Source: Planosporangium thailandense (GTDB taxonomy: Bacteria > Actinomycetota > Actinomycetes > Mycobacteriales > Micromonosporaceae). From it: a stretch of 64,000 nucleotides of DNA. Where the stretch lies: contig NZ_JAATVY010000030.1 in NCBI RefSeq assembly GCF_011947195.1, positions 1-64,000 of the forward strand, given 5' to 3'. Made by a program: the position numbers and the translations under genes. Below the pieces are notes generated by a model. The model made no database searches. It worked only from the letters and a program-made list of their open reading frames with translations, and had not been told where the DNA came from. Position 1 is the first letter of the stretch. The number at the start of each line of letters is the position of its first letter. Of the stretch, positions 33,540 to 42,416 are shown one piece after another.

Positions 33540-34559
33540 ATGGCGAGCGTAAGTGATCGTCGCCCATTCGGACGGGCGGGCTTTGAGGTAACGGCCATCT
33601 CGTACGGCGCGGCACCGATCGGCAACATCTTCCGGCCGATCGTGGAGGCCGACGCCCAGGCTCTCATCGCGCACGCGTGGGACGCCGGCGTGCGGTACTT
33701 CGACACCGCGCCGATGTACGGCCACGGTCTGAGCGAACACCGCCTCGGGCACGGGCTGCTGCACCGGGATCGGGACGAGTTCGTGATCTCCACCAAGGTG
33801 GGCCGGACGCTGGTGCCGAGGCGCCGGGGCACCTTCGACACCGGGGTGTGGGTCGACACCGCGCCGTTCGAGGCTGTCTTCGACTACAGCTATGACGCCA
33901 CCATGCGGCAGGTGGAGGACAGCCTCCAGCGGATGTGCACCGACCGCGTCGAGATCGCCTTCATCCACGACATCGACGCGTACACGCACGGCCCGGTCGA
34001 GGCGCCGAAGCGGTTCGCCGAGGCGATGGAGGGCAGCTACAAGGCGCTGCTGAAGCTGCGCGAGGAGGGCGTCATCCGGGCCATCGGGGTCGGCGTGAAC
34101 GAGGTGGAGCCGCTCGTGGCCGCCGCGAAGCAGGGCGACTTCGACTGCTTCCTCGTCGCGGGCCGCTACACGCTGCTGGACCAGGACACGCTGGACGAGT
34201 TCCTGCCGATCTGCGAGGAGCGGGGCATCGCGACCGTGCTCGGCGGCGTGTTCAACAGCGGCATCCTCGCCACCGGGGCTACCGCCGGCGCGAAGTTCAA
34301 CTACTCGGCAGCGCCGCAGGAGGTGCTCACGAAGGTGCAGCGACTGCAGTCGGTGTGCGAGCGGTACGGCGTGCCGCTCGGTGCGGCGGCCGTGCAGTTC
34401 GCCGCCGCACACCCGACGGTCGCGAGCGTCTGTCTCGGCTCGCGCACCATCGAGCAGCAGCAGCTCGGTTACGACTGGTTCGCCACCGAGATCCCCGGCG
34501 AGCTGTGGGCGGACCTGCGCAAGGAGGGCCTGATCCGCGAGGACGCGCCGACGCCGTAA
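33540..34559 (+). CDS. Aldo/keto reductase, D-threo-aldose 1-dehydrogenase-like
   Basis: 339 aa from the ATG at 33540, preceded by GAAGGAG. The AKR catalytic set is visible: aspartate in RYFDTAPMYGHG (with the tyrosine), lysine in VISTKVGR and histidine in IAFIHDIDAY. The protein is closest to the D-threo-aldose (L-fucose/D-arabinose) 1-dehydrogenase group, which oxidises aldoses to lactones with NAD(P). It has its own ribosome site and an 86-base spacer after the kinase. Its stop codon lies inside a 17-base perfect tandem duplication. Confidence 0.88.
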   Translation: MASVSDRRPFGRAGFEVTAISYGAAPIGNIFRPIVEADAQALIAHAWDAGVRYFDTAPMYGHGLSEHRLGHGLLHRDRDEFVISTKVGRTLVPRRRGTFDTGVWVDTAPFEAVFDYSYDATMRQVEDSLQRMCTDRVEIAFIHDIDAYTHGPVEAPKRFAEAMEGSYKALLKLREEGVIRAIGVGVNEVEPLVAAAKQGDFDCFLVAGRYTLLDQDTLDEFLPICEERGIATVLGGVFNSGILATGATAGAKFNYSAAPQEVLTKVQRLQSVCERYGVPLGAAAVQFAAAHPTVASVCLGSRTIEQQQLGYDWFATEIPGELWADLRKEGLIREDAPTP

Positions 34560-34583
34560 CAGTCCAGACGCCGTAACAGTCCA
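34550..34583. repeat. 17-base perfect tandem duplication over a stop codon
   Basis: The string GACGCCGTAACAGTCCA occurs twice in tandem (34550-34566 and 34567-34583). The first copy contains the last codons and TAA stop of the aldo/keto reductase gene. The duplication does not alter the protein. A similar event is seen at 48232. Confidence 0.9.
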
Positions 34584-34714
34584 TTCGGTAGGTGGGTGCG
34601 GTGCGGCCCGGCGCGCGCCACGACGCCGAGCGCACCGCCCACCGCCCGAACGGGAGACGGCCCCTGCCCGTGCCGCCCCGGTAGCCGTCTGTCCGTACAG
34701 AAGAGGAGAACCCC

Positions 34715-35773
34715 TTGCGCGCGCTCAGATTTCATGGTCGCCAGGACCTGCGTATCGACGACGTTCCGGAGCCCGAGGCGGGGCCCGGCCAGATCAAGGT
34801 GAAGGTCGACTGGTGCGGCATCTGCGGCACCGACCTGCACGAGTTCCAGGCGGGTCCGATCTACGTCCCGTCGACCGCGCCGCACCCCCTGACCGGTGAA
34901 CTGGCTCCCGTCGTCATGGGCCACGAGTTCGCGGGCCGGGTCGCCGCTGTCGGCGAGGGCGTCACCGACGTCCAGGTCGGTGACGCGGTCACCGTGGAGC
35001 CGTCGATCCGGTGTGACGCCTGCGTCGCGTGTGAGGACGGGCGCTACAACATCTGCGAGACCCGAGGCGTGTACGGCCTGTCCGGGTGGGGTGGCGGGCT
35101 CGCCGAGTACTGCGTCGTGGACCGCAGGAACGTGCACATCCTGCCGCCCTCGGTTCCGACCGATGTCGGCGCGCTCGTCGAGCCGCTCGCCGTCGCGTGG
35201 CACGCCGTGCGGAACTCCGGCTTCGAAGCGGGGCAGGACGCGCTCGTCGTCGGTGCCGGGCCCATCGGCCTGGCACTGCTGCTGTGCCTCAAGGCGCACG
35301 GCGCCCGCTGGGTGGGTATCTCTGAAATGTCGGCCGCGCGCAAGCAGCTCGCCGGTCAGCTGGGCGCGGACGATGTTCTCGACCCCCGCACGGACGATGT
35401 CGTCGACCGGGCGCGCAAGGCCACCGGCGGGACCGGGCCGCACGTCGCGTTCGACGCGTCCGGGTTGCCGGTCACGCTCGAGACGGCGATCACGGCCGTG
35501 CGTACGCGGGGAACCGTCTGCAACGTCGCGATCTGGGAAGAGCCCGCTCCGGTCGACATGCAGCTGCTGCAGAACGGCGAGAAGACGCTGCGTTCGACAC
35601 TGTGCTACGCGGGCGACGACTATCCCGAGGTCGTCGCGGCGCTCAGCGACGGCCGGCTGTCGCCCGGGGCGCTGATCACCGCACGCGTTCCACTCGACGA
35701 GGCCGTCGACGGCGGTTTCCGGCAGCTCCTCGACAACAAGGACCAGCACGTCAAACTCCTCATCGCACCCTGA
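34715..35773 (+). CDS. Zinc-dependent dehydrogenase, butanediol dehydrogenase-like (MDR 7)
   Basis: 352 aa from a TTG at 34715, directly behind a strong AAGAGGAGAA site; no in-frame ATG lies near. It contains GICGTDLHEFQAGP and MGHEFAG, the zinc lobe CDACVACEDGRYNIC, and VGAGPIGLALLL. GISEMSAAR predicts NAD. The long loop between the cysteine motif and GHE (IYVPSTAPHPLTGEL) is typical of 2,3-butanediol dehydrogenase-type proteins. It is separate in sequence from the six dehydrogenases of the first locus. It probably ends the second catabolic locus, and could feed a diol or keto-polyol into it. Confidence 0.88.
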   Translation: MRALRFHGRQDLRIDDVPEPEAGPGQIKVKVDWCGICGTDLHEFQAGPIYVPSTAPHPLTGELAPVVMGHEFAGRVAAVGEGVTDVQVGDAVTVEPSIRCDACVACEDGRYNICETRGVYGLSGWGGGLAEYCVVDRRNVHILPPSVPTDVGALVEPLAVAWHAVRNSGFEAGQDALVVGAGPIGLALLLCLKAHGARWVGISEMSAARKQLAGQLGADDVLDPRTDDVVDRARKATGGTGPHVAFDASGLPVTLETAITAVRTRGTVCNVAIWEEPAPVDMQLLQNGEKTLRSTLCYAGDDYPEVVAALSDGRLSPGALITARVPLDEAVDGGFRQLLDNKDQHVKLLIAP

Positions 35774-35797
35774 CCCGAACAACCAAGGAGTAGCGCC

Positions 35798-38053
35798 ATT
35801 TCGGCTGTACAGATCGGCGCAGTCGTCATCTGCCTCGCCGTCACGGCGCTGGCGGTGACGCTGTTCGCCAAGGTCGTCACGCACCTTGTCAGCGTCTTCA
35901 AGCTGGGCCGGTCCGACGGGACCCGGACCGACCGGCCGGCGTACCGCGCCGCGACCCTGGTGCGCGAGTTCCTCGGGCACACCCGGATGTCGCGCCTGCC
36001 GGTGGTCGCCGTGGCGCACTGGTTTGTCATGGTCTCCTTCGGGCTGCTGTTCTTCACCCTGCTCACGGCGTACGGGCAGCTGTTCGAGCCGTCCTTCGCG
36101 CTCCCGCTCATCGGCCACTTCGCGCCGTACGAGTGGCTGACCGAGCTGATCTCGTGGGCGTCGTTGGTCGGCATCCTGCTGCTGATGGCGATCCGGCAGC
36201 AGAACCATCCGCGCCGCCTGGAACGGCGGAGCCGATTCTTCGGCTCGACGTTCTGGCAGGCCTACTACGTCGAGGCCACGATCCTCGGCGTCGTGGTGTG
36301 CATTCTGACGCTGCGCGGCCTGGAGTACGGGCTCGGCCGGGCGCACGCCGAGGCCAGCGCTTCCGCCCTGCACTACCCGCTGACCGCCTTCCTCGGGAAA
36401 GCCTTTTCGGGTCTGTCGGTCCGCGCGCTGGAGACCCTGATCGTCGTCGTCGCCGCCGTCAAGATTCTCATTTCGATGGCGTGGATGGTCACCATCGCGC
36501 TCCAGCCGACAATGGGGGTGGCCTGGCACCGGTTCCTCGCGTTCTTCAACATCTTCTTCAAGCGTCATGCCGACGGTCGTACGTCGCTCGGCCCGCTACA
36601 GCCGATACAGGTCGACGGCACGCCGGTCGACTTCGAAAACATCGAGGAGCTCGACGAGGACGCCGGTCTCGGCGTCGGCAAGGTCGAGGACTTCACCTGG
36701 AAAGGCCTGCTCGACGTCACGAGCTGTACCGAGTGCGGCCGTTGCCAGAGCCAGTGTCCGGCATGGAACACCGAGAAGCCACTCTCGCCCAAGCTGCTCG
36801 TGAAGACGCTGCGCGACCACGCGCACGCCAAGGCGCCATACCTGCTCACCCCGGAAGGCGAGCGCGGCAGCCTGCCCAGCGAGACCACGGTCCTCGCCGA
36901 CGTCTCCCTGGTCGCCGGCACCGGCTACGACATCGCCGACCCGCTGTCGGCGTACCACCCGCACGGCCCCGACGCGGTCATCGACCAGGATGTGCTCTGG
37001 TCCTGCACCACCTGCGGCGCCTGCGTCGAGCAGTGCCCGGTCGACATCGAGCATGTCGACGCCATCGTCGACATGCGACGCTATCAGGTTCTCATCGAGT
37101 CGACGTTCCCCGCCGAGCTGGGGCTCCTGTTCAAGAACCTGGAGAACAAGCAGAACCCGTGGGGGATGCCCGCCCAGGCGCGCCTGGAATGGGCCAAGGG
37201 CCTGCCGTTCGAGGTCACGGTCGCGGGTCGGGACATCGAAGACCTCTCGGAGGTCGACTACCTGTTCTGGGTCGGCTGCGCCGGCGCCTACGAGGACCGC
37301 GCGAAGAAGACCACCCGTGCGGTCGCCGAGCTGCTGCACACGGCGGGCGTCTCCTTCGCCGTGCTCGGCGACGGAGAGACCTGCACCGGCGACCCGGCCC
37401 GGCGCGCCGGCAACGAGTTCCTGTTCCAGCTGCTGGCCAGAGCCAACGTCGAGGTGCTCAACGAGGTCCGCGCCAAGAAGATCGTCGTCACGTGCGCGCA
37501 CTGCTTCAACACCATCAGGAACGAGTACCCGCAGCTCGGCGGCGAGTACGAGGTCGTACACCACACCGAGCTGCTCAACACGCTCGTCCGCGATGGGAAG
37601 CTGGTGCCGGTGTCGCGTCCGGACGACGCCTCGACGGGGTCCCTGACCTATCACGACCCCTGCTACCTCGGCCGCCACAACGGGGTCTATTCCCCGCCCC
37701 GGGAGCTCATCGGCGCGCTGCCCGGCGTCGAGCTGCGTGAGATGCCCCGCAGCCAGGAGAAGTCATTCTGCTGCGGCGCCGGTGGCGCGCGGATGTGGAT
37801 GGAGGAGAAGCTCGGCACCCGCATCAACGCCAACCGTACCGAGGAGGCGGTGGCGACCGGGGCCGACCGGATCGCGGTGGCTTGTCCGTTCTGTCGCGTC
37901 ATGCTCTCCGACGGCCTCGTCGGCAAGCAGGCCGAAGGCACAGCTCGCGGAGAGATCGAGGTCGTCGACGTGGCCCAGGTGCTCCTCGCGGCAGTTCAGC
38001 GCGGTGACGAGCCGGTCGTCGACACGCCGCCGGCCGGACGACTCCCGTCCTGA
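35798..38053 (+). CDS. Membrane-anchored heterodisulfide reductase-like Fe-S oxidoreductase
   Basis: 751 aa if it starts at the ATT at 35798, which is seven bases after AAGGAG. The first GTG (35855) would remove most of the first membrane helix that family members have. The N-terminal 240 residues carry several membrane helices (NarI/HdrE-like). Two ferredoxin-like clusters follow (CTECGRCQSQC at about 309, CTTCGACVEQC at about 403). Two CCG domains come next, with HDPCYLGRHNG and SFCCGAGGARMW. Related mycobacterial proteins are thought to take electrons from ETF or acyl-CoA oxidation to the quinone pool. It would thus serve the acyl-CoA dehydrogenase at 26.2 kb. Confidence 0.85.
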   Translation: MSAVQIGAVVICLAVTALAVTLFAKVVTHLVSVFKLGRSDGTRTDRPAYRAATLVREFLGHTRMSRLPVVAVAHWFVMVSFGLLFFTLLTAYGQLFEPSFALPLIGHFAPYEWLTELISWASLVGILLLMAIRQQNHPRRLERRSRFFGSTFWQAYYVEATILGVVVCILTLRGLEYGLGRAHAEASASALHYPLTAFLGKAFSGLSVRALETLIVVVAAVKILISMAWMVTIALQPTMGVAWHRFLAFFNIFFKRHADGRTSLGPLQPIQVDGTPVDFENIEELDEDAGLGVGKVEDFTWKGLLDVTSCTECGRCQSQCPAWNTEKPLSPKLLVKTLRDHAHAKAPYLLTPEGERGSLPSETTVLADVSLVAGTGYDIADPLSAYHPHGPDAVIDQDVLWSCTTCGACVEQCPVDIEHVDAIVDMRRYQVLIESTFPAELGLLFKNLENKQNPWGMPAQARLEWAKGLPFEVTVAGRDIEDLSEVDYLFWVGCAGAYEDRAKKTTRAVAELLHTAGVSFAVLGDGETCTGDPARRAGNEFLFQLLARANVEVLNEVRAKKIVVTCAHCFNTIRNEYPQLGGEYEVVHHTELLNTLVRDGKLVPVSRPDDASTGSLTYHDPCYLGRHNGVYSPPRELIGALPGVELREMPRSQEKSFCCGAGGARMWMEEKLGTRINANRTEEAVATGADRIAVACPFCRVMLSDGLVGKQAEGTARGEIEVVDVAQVLLAAVQRGDEPVVDTPPAGRLPS

Positions 38054-38251
38054 GTGGTCGGCGCGGCGGCGCCGGTTGTCGTCCCTGGTGCGAACGACGT
38101 CGGGTGTGTGACGCCGATCATCTTCGTTTTCACCCCGTCACAGGTAACAATCGCTCAACGCGAACAAGGTCCGTGCTGAACTTCTGCCGGAATTCTTAAT
38201 ACCCACTACCTTTGTCCAACGTGCCACCTTCCCTCTTCTGTGGAGTCAGTA

Positions 38252-39778
38252 ATGATCATCGGTGTGCTCAGGGAGTCCCACTCGGGGGAGTCGCGGGTGG
38301 CGGCGACGCCCGCCACCGTGGCGGCGTTGGCCAAGCTGGGTTACGACGTGGTGGTCGAGTCCGGCGCCGGTCTCGCGTCCTCGTTCTCGGACGAGGCGTA
38401 CGCCGAGGCCGGCGCGACGATCGGTGACGCGCTGAAGGCCGACATCGTCTTCGCGATCAACCCTCCGTCCGCCGAGCAGCTCGACCGGCTACCCAAGGGC
38501 GCCACGTTGATCGGCATGCTGAACCCGCGCCTGAACCCGGACCTGGTCGAGGACCTTTCCCGGCGACCGATCACCGCGTTGGCGATGGACGCCGTACCGC
38601 GGATCTCGCGCGCCCAGTCGCTGGACGTGCTTTCGTCGATGGCCAACATCGCCGGCTACCGGGCAGTGGTGGAGGCGGCGCACGTGTTCGGCCGGTTCTT
38701 CACCGGGCAGGTGACCGCGGCGGGCAAGGTGCCGCCGGCCAAGGTGCTCGTTGCCGGCGCGGGCGTCGCGGGCCTGGCCGCGATCGGTACCGCCGGCAGC
38801 CTGGGCGCGATCGTACGGGCGACGGACCCGCGGCCGGAGGTGGCCGACCAGGTCAAATCGCTGGGCGGCGAGTACCTGGCCGTCGAGACTCCGGACGTGG
38901 AGGTCTCCGCGACCGGCTACGCCAAGGAGATGTCGGACGACTACAACGAGCGCGCTGCCAAGCTGTACGCCGAGCAGGCCAAGGACGTCGACATCATCAT
39001 CACCACGGCGCTCATTCCGGGGAAGCCGGCGCCACGGCTGATCACCGGCGAGATGGTCGCCAGTATGAAACCGGGCAGTGTCATCGTCGACATGGCCGCC
39101 GCCAACGGCGGAAACGTCGAGGGCACCGTCGCGGGCGAGGTGGTGGTCACCGACAACGGCGTGACGATCATCGGGTACACCGACCTGGCGGGGCGCCTGC
39201 CCGCGCAGGCGTCCCAGCTCTACGGCACCAACCTGGTGAACCTCATGAAGCTGCTGACGCCGGACAAGGACGGACAGCTCGTGCTGGACTTCGAGGACGT
39301 CGTCCAGCGCTCGATGACCGTCGTACGCGACGGTGAGCTGACCTGGCCGCCGCCTCCGGTGGCGGTGTCGGCGGCGACGCCGGCCGCCTCTGTGACGGCC
39401 GCCCCGACCGAATCGCACGAGAAGCGTCCGGCCTCGCCACGACGGCGGCTGGCGCTGGTCGGGGCCGGCGCGGCGGCGCTGTTCTGCGTCACGGCGCTGG
39501 CGCCGGCCGCCCTGCGGGGTCATCTCACGGTCTTCGCACTGGCGATCGTCATCGGCTACTACGTGATCGGGCACGTGCACCACGCCCTGCACACGCCGCT
39601 GATGTCGGTGACCAACGCGATCTCGGGGATCATCGTCGTCGGCGCCCTGCTGCAGCTCGGGCATGGTGACAACATCGTGACCGCGCTGTCGTTCGTCGCG
39701 ATCCTACTGGCCAGCATCAACGTCTTCGGTGGCTTCGCGGTGACGCGCCGCATGCTCGCCATGTTCTCCAGGAGCTGA
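38252..39778 (+). CDS. pntA: NAD(P) transhydrogenase, alpha subunit
   Basis: 508 aa from the ATG at 38252, with GGAG six bases before it. Residues about 1-370 form the NAD(H)-binding domain I ([40 protein letters not shown], then [15 protein letters not shown]). A Pro/Ala linker leads to three or four membrane helices. The single-chain arrangement is that of E. coli PntA; many other bacteria split it into two genes. With PntB it uses the proton gradient to make NADPH from NADH. The preceding 198 bases contain an AT-richer stretch, probably its promoter. The presence of both NAD- and NADP-type dehydrogenases upstream makes a balancing role attractive. Confidence 0.95.
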   Translation: MIIGVLRESHSGESRVAATPATVAALAKLGYDVVVESGAGLASSFSDEAYAEAGATIGDALKADIVFAINPPSAEQLDRLPKGATLIGMLNPRLNPDLVEDLSRRPITALAMDAVPRISRAQSLDVLSSMANIAGYRAVVEAAHVFGRFFTGQVTAAGKVPPAKVLVAGAGVAGLAAIGTAGSLGAIVRATDPRPEVADQVKSLGGEYLAVETPDVEVSATGYAKEMSDDYNERAAKLYAEQAKDVDIIITTALIPGKPAPRLITGEMVASMKPGSVIVDMAAANGGNVEGTVAGEVVVTDNGVTIIGYTDLAGRLPAQASQLYGTNLVNLMKLLTPDKDGQLVLDFEDVVQRSMTVVRDGELTWPPPPVAVSAATPAASVTAAPTESHEKRPASPRRRLALVGAGAAALFCVTALAPAALRGHLTVFALAIVIGYYVIGHVHHALHTPLMSVTNAISGIIVVGALLQLGHGDNIVTALSFVAILLASINVFGGFAVTRRMLAMFSRS

Positions 39779-39782
39779 TCTG

Positions 39783-41201
39783 ATGACCATCGAAACGGTG
39801 GCGCAGGCGGCGTACATCGTCGCCGCCCTGCTGTTCATCCTGGCGCTGGCCGGTCTGTCCAAGCACGAGACCGCCAAGGCCGGCAACGCGTTCGGTATCG
39901 CCGGAATGGCGCTGGCGCTGGCGGCGACCATCGCGCTCGCGGTGGATCATGACATCAGCGGCCTCGGTCTGACCCTGCTGATCGTGGCGATCCTCATCGG
40001 CGCCGCGATCGGACTGTACCGGGCGAGCAGGGTCGAGATGACCGGTATGCCCGAGCTGATCGCGCTGCTGCACAGCTTCGTGGGTCTGGCCGCGGTGCTC
40101 GTCGGGTGGAACGGGTACCTGCACGTGGAGGCCGACCCGGGCGATGCCGAGGCCAACCTGTTGCGCGCCCAGCACATGCTCGGCATCCACAGCGCCGAGG
40201 TCTTCATCGGCGTGTTCATCGGCGCCGTGACCTTCACCGGCTCGATCGTGGCCTTCCTGAAGCTGTCTGCCCGGATCAAGTCCAGCCCGTTGATGCTGCC
40301 GGGCAAGAACATCCTCAACCTCGGTGCGCTCGCCGCGTTCGGCGTGCTCACGGTGTGGTTCGTCATTCAGCCGCAACTGTGGCTGCTGATCGTCGTCACC
40401 GTGATCGCCCTGCTGCTGGGCTGGCATCTGGTCGCCTCCATCGGCGGCGGCGACATGCCGGTGGTCGTGTCGATGCTCAACAGCTACTCCGGCTGGGCCG
40501 CCGCCGCCTCGGGCTTCCTGCTCTCCAACGATCTGCTCATCGTCACCGGTGCGCTCGTCGGCTCTTCGGGCGCCTACCTGTCCTACATCATGTGCAAGGC
40601 GATGAACCGGTCCTTCATCTCGGTGATCGCCGGTGGTTTCGGCATCGAGGCCGGGCCGGCCGACGACACCGACTACGGCGAGCACCGGGAGACCACCGCC
40701 GAGGAGGTCGCCAAGCTGCTCGCCACCGCCGACTCCGTGATCATTACTCCGGGGTACGGCATGGCGGTCGCCCAGGCGCAGCACGGCGTCGCCGAGCTCA
40801 CCCGCAAGCTCCGCGAGAAGGGCGTCAACGTCCGCTTCGGTATTCACCCCGTGGCCGGCCGCCTTCCCGGTCACATGAACGTGCTGCTCGCCGAGGCCAA
40901 GGTGCCATACGACATCGTCCTCGAGATGGACGAGATCAACGACGATTTCGCGGGTACCTCGGTCGTGCTGGTCATCGGCGCCAATGACACCGTCAACCCG
41001 GCGGCCACCGAGGACCCGGGCAGCCCCATCGCCGGCATGCCCGTCCTCAGGGTGTGGGAGGCCGACAAGGTCATCGTGTTCAAACGCTCGATGGCCTCCG
41101 GCTACGCCGGGGTGCAGAACCCGCTGTTCTTCCGCGAGAACAGTGCGATGCTCTTCGGTGACGCGAAGGAGCGGGTGGAGGACATCCTCCGCGCTCTCTG
41201 A
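39783..41201 (+). CDS. pntB: NAD(P) transhydrogenase, beta subunit
   Basis: 472 aa, starting four bases after the PntA stop. The first 270 residues hold about eight or nine membrane helices, including [18 protein letters not shown]. The C-terminal domain III binds NADP(H): [52 protein letters not shown] and [19 protein letters not shown] are all canonical. It forms the proton channel and the NADP site of the transhydrogenase. A long hairpin follows at 41279. Confidence 0.96.
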   Translation: MTIETVAQAAYIVAALLFILALAGLSKHETAKAGNAFGIAGMALALAATIALAVDHDISGLGLTLLIVAILIGAAIGLYRASRVEMTGMPELIALLHSFVGLAAVLVGWNGYLHVEADPGDAEANLLRAQHMLGIHSAEVFIGVFIGAVTFTGSIVAFLKLSARIKSSPLMLPGKNILNLGALAAFGVLTVWFVIQPQLWLLIVVTVIALLLGWHLVASIGGGDMPVVVSMLNSYSGWAAAASGFLLSNDLLIVTGALVGSSGAYLSYIMCKAMNRSFISVIAGGFGIEAGPADDTDYGEHRETTAEEVAKLLATADSVIITPGYGMAVAQAQHGVAELTRKLREKGVNVRFGIHPVAGRLPGHMNVLLAEAKVPYDIVLEMDEINDDFAGTSVVLVIGANDTVNPAATEDPGSPIAGMPVLRVWEADKVIVFKRSMASGYAGVQNPLFFRENSAMLFGDAKERVEDILRAL

Positions 41202-41278
41202 CCGCCCGGGAACGGCGGTAAGCGGCCGCTGTGCGTGGCTGACTGTTCGGAATACGGGCTGACCGTCCTGCGGTTTCT

Positions 41279-41312
41279 CGGTTCGCGGCCCCGGTCCTGG
41301 GGCCGCGAACCG
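41279..41312 (+). terminator. Terminator after pntB
   Basis: A perfect 14-bp stem (CGGTTCGCGGCCCC and its complement) with the 6-base loop GGTCCT lies 78 bases after pntB. Confidence 0.75.
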
Positions 41313-41444
41313 GCCGCTCGTGCGCTCCCCAGGCATCTACCGGTGCTCGTCGGCGTCCGTCCCTTTTGTCATTCGTTGTTGTCGTTTTCCGTTCCATGAC
41401 CGTTCAACTCGCGGCCCCTGCCCGGGTCATTTTGTAATCCCTAA

Positions 41445-41464
41445 CTTCGTAACAGCCAACGAAG
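41445..41464. promoter_or_regulatory. Inverted repeat before the ABC exporter operon
   Basis: CTTCGT and ACGAAG, spaced by 8 bases, lie 10 bases before the exporter start, with a TGTAAT possible -10 just upstream (41433). This could be an operator for an unlinked regulator. No regulator gene is adjacent. Confidence 0.35.
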
Positions 41465-41474
41465 AGAGGGATCA

Positions 41475-42416
41475 ATGGATACCGCCCTCGCGGTCCGGGC
41501 TCGCGGGATCACGAAATGTTTCGGCGCTGTCGTCGCGCTCGACGGCATCGACCTGGATGTGCCGCAGGGGCAGATCCACGGCCTGGTCGGGCCGAACGGC
41601 GCCGGCAAGACGACCTTGCTCGGTCTGTTGCTGGGCCTGGCCGTCGCCGACAGCGGCCGCCTCGAGATCCTGGGCACGCCGGTCGGGCGGGTGCTCGCCG
41701 CTGGAGACGGTGTCGCCGGCTTCGTGGACGGGCCCGGTCTATACCCCTCGCTCACCGCCCGGCAGAACCTCGCCGCGCTGGCCGCTCTCCGTGGCCGCGC
41801 CGCGCGGACGGCGGGGGTCGACGCCGTGCTCGACGAGGTCGGGCTCACCGATGTCGCCGACGACCGGGCCCACGGCTTCTCCCTCGGCATGCGTCAGCGG
41901 CTCGGGCTCGCCGCCGCCCTGCTCACCAGGCCCCGGCTGCTCGTGCTCGACGAACCTGCCAACGGTCTCGACCCGGCCGGCAAGAAGCACGTACACGGTG
42001 TCCTCACCCGGCTCGCGACGGACGGAACCAGCGTCGTGCTCTCGAGCCATCGCATGGACGACGTTGAGGCGCTGTGCTCCGAGGTCACCATCGTCGCCAC
42101 CGGACGGGTCGTCTTCTCCGGGCCCCTGAGCAAGCTGGCCGCCGAGAACCGTGAGCTCGACTACCGGCTGCTCACCTCCGACCCGCGGGCCGCCCGCCGG
42201 CTGGCTGTCGACACGGCCGGGATCCGTGTCGTCGACGACGCCGGGCCGCCGCACGACGCCGAGGTGCTGGTCGTGCGCGCGCTGGTGCCCGCCCTCGACG
42301 AACTGGTGATGCGGCTCGTGCGCGCGGGCATCGCGCTGCGCGCGCTCGTACCCGTGGCGTCGCCGCTCGAGGCCGCGTTCCTCGCCCTCACCGAGCAGCA
42401 GGGGACCACCCGATGA
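41475..42416 (+). CDS. ABC transporter ATP-binding protein (drug/peptide export type)
   Basis: 313 aa with one nucleotide-binding domain: Walker A GPNGAGKTTLLGLL, signature FSLGMRQRLGLAAAL, Walker B LLVLDEPANGLDP. The C-terminal 90 residues are the extension found in BcrA/CcmA-type exporters. A GAGAGGG site precedes the ATG. Stop and next start overlap (ATGA), so it pairs with the following permease. The substrate is unknown. A secreted phosphoesterase follows the permease, so a link to cell-envelope maintenance is possible. Confidence 0.92.
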   Translation: MDTALAVRARGITKCFGAVVALDGIDLDVPQGQIHGLVGPNGAGKTTLLGLLLGLAVADSGRLEILGTPVGRVLAAGDGVAGFVDGPGLYPSLTARQNLAALAALRGRAARTAGVDAVLDEVGLTDVADDRAHGFSLGMRQRLGLAAALLTRPRLLVLDEPANGLDPAGKKHVHGVLTRLATDGTSVVLSSHRMDDVEALCSEVTIVATGRVVFSGPLSKLAAENRELDYRLLTSDPRAARRLAVDTAGIRVVDDAGPPHDAEVLVVRALVPALDELVMRLVRAGIALRALVPVASPLEAAFLALTEQQGTTR

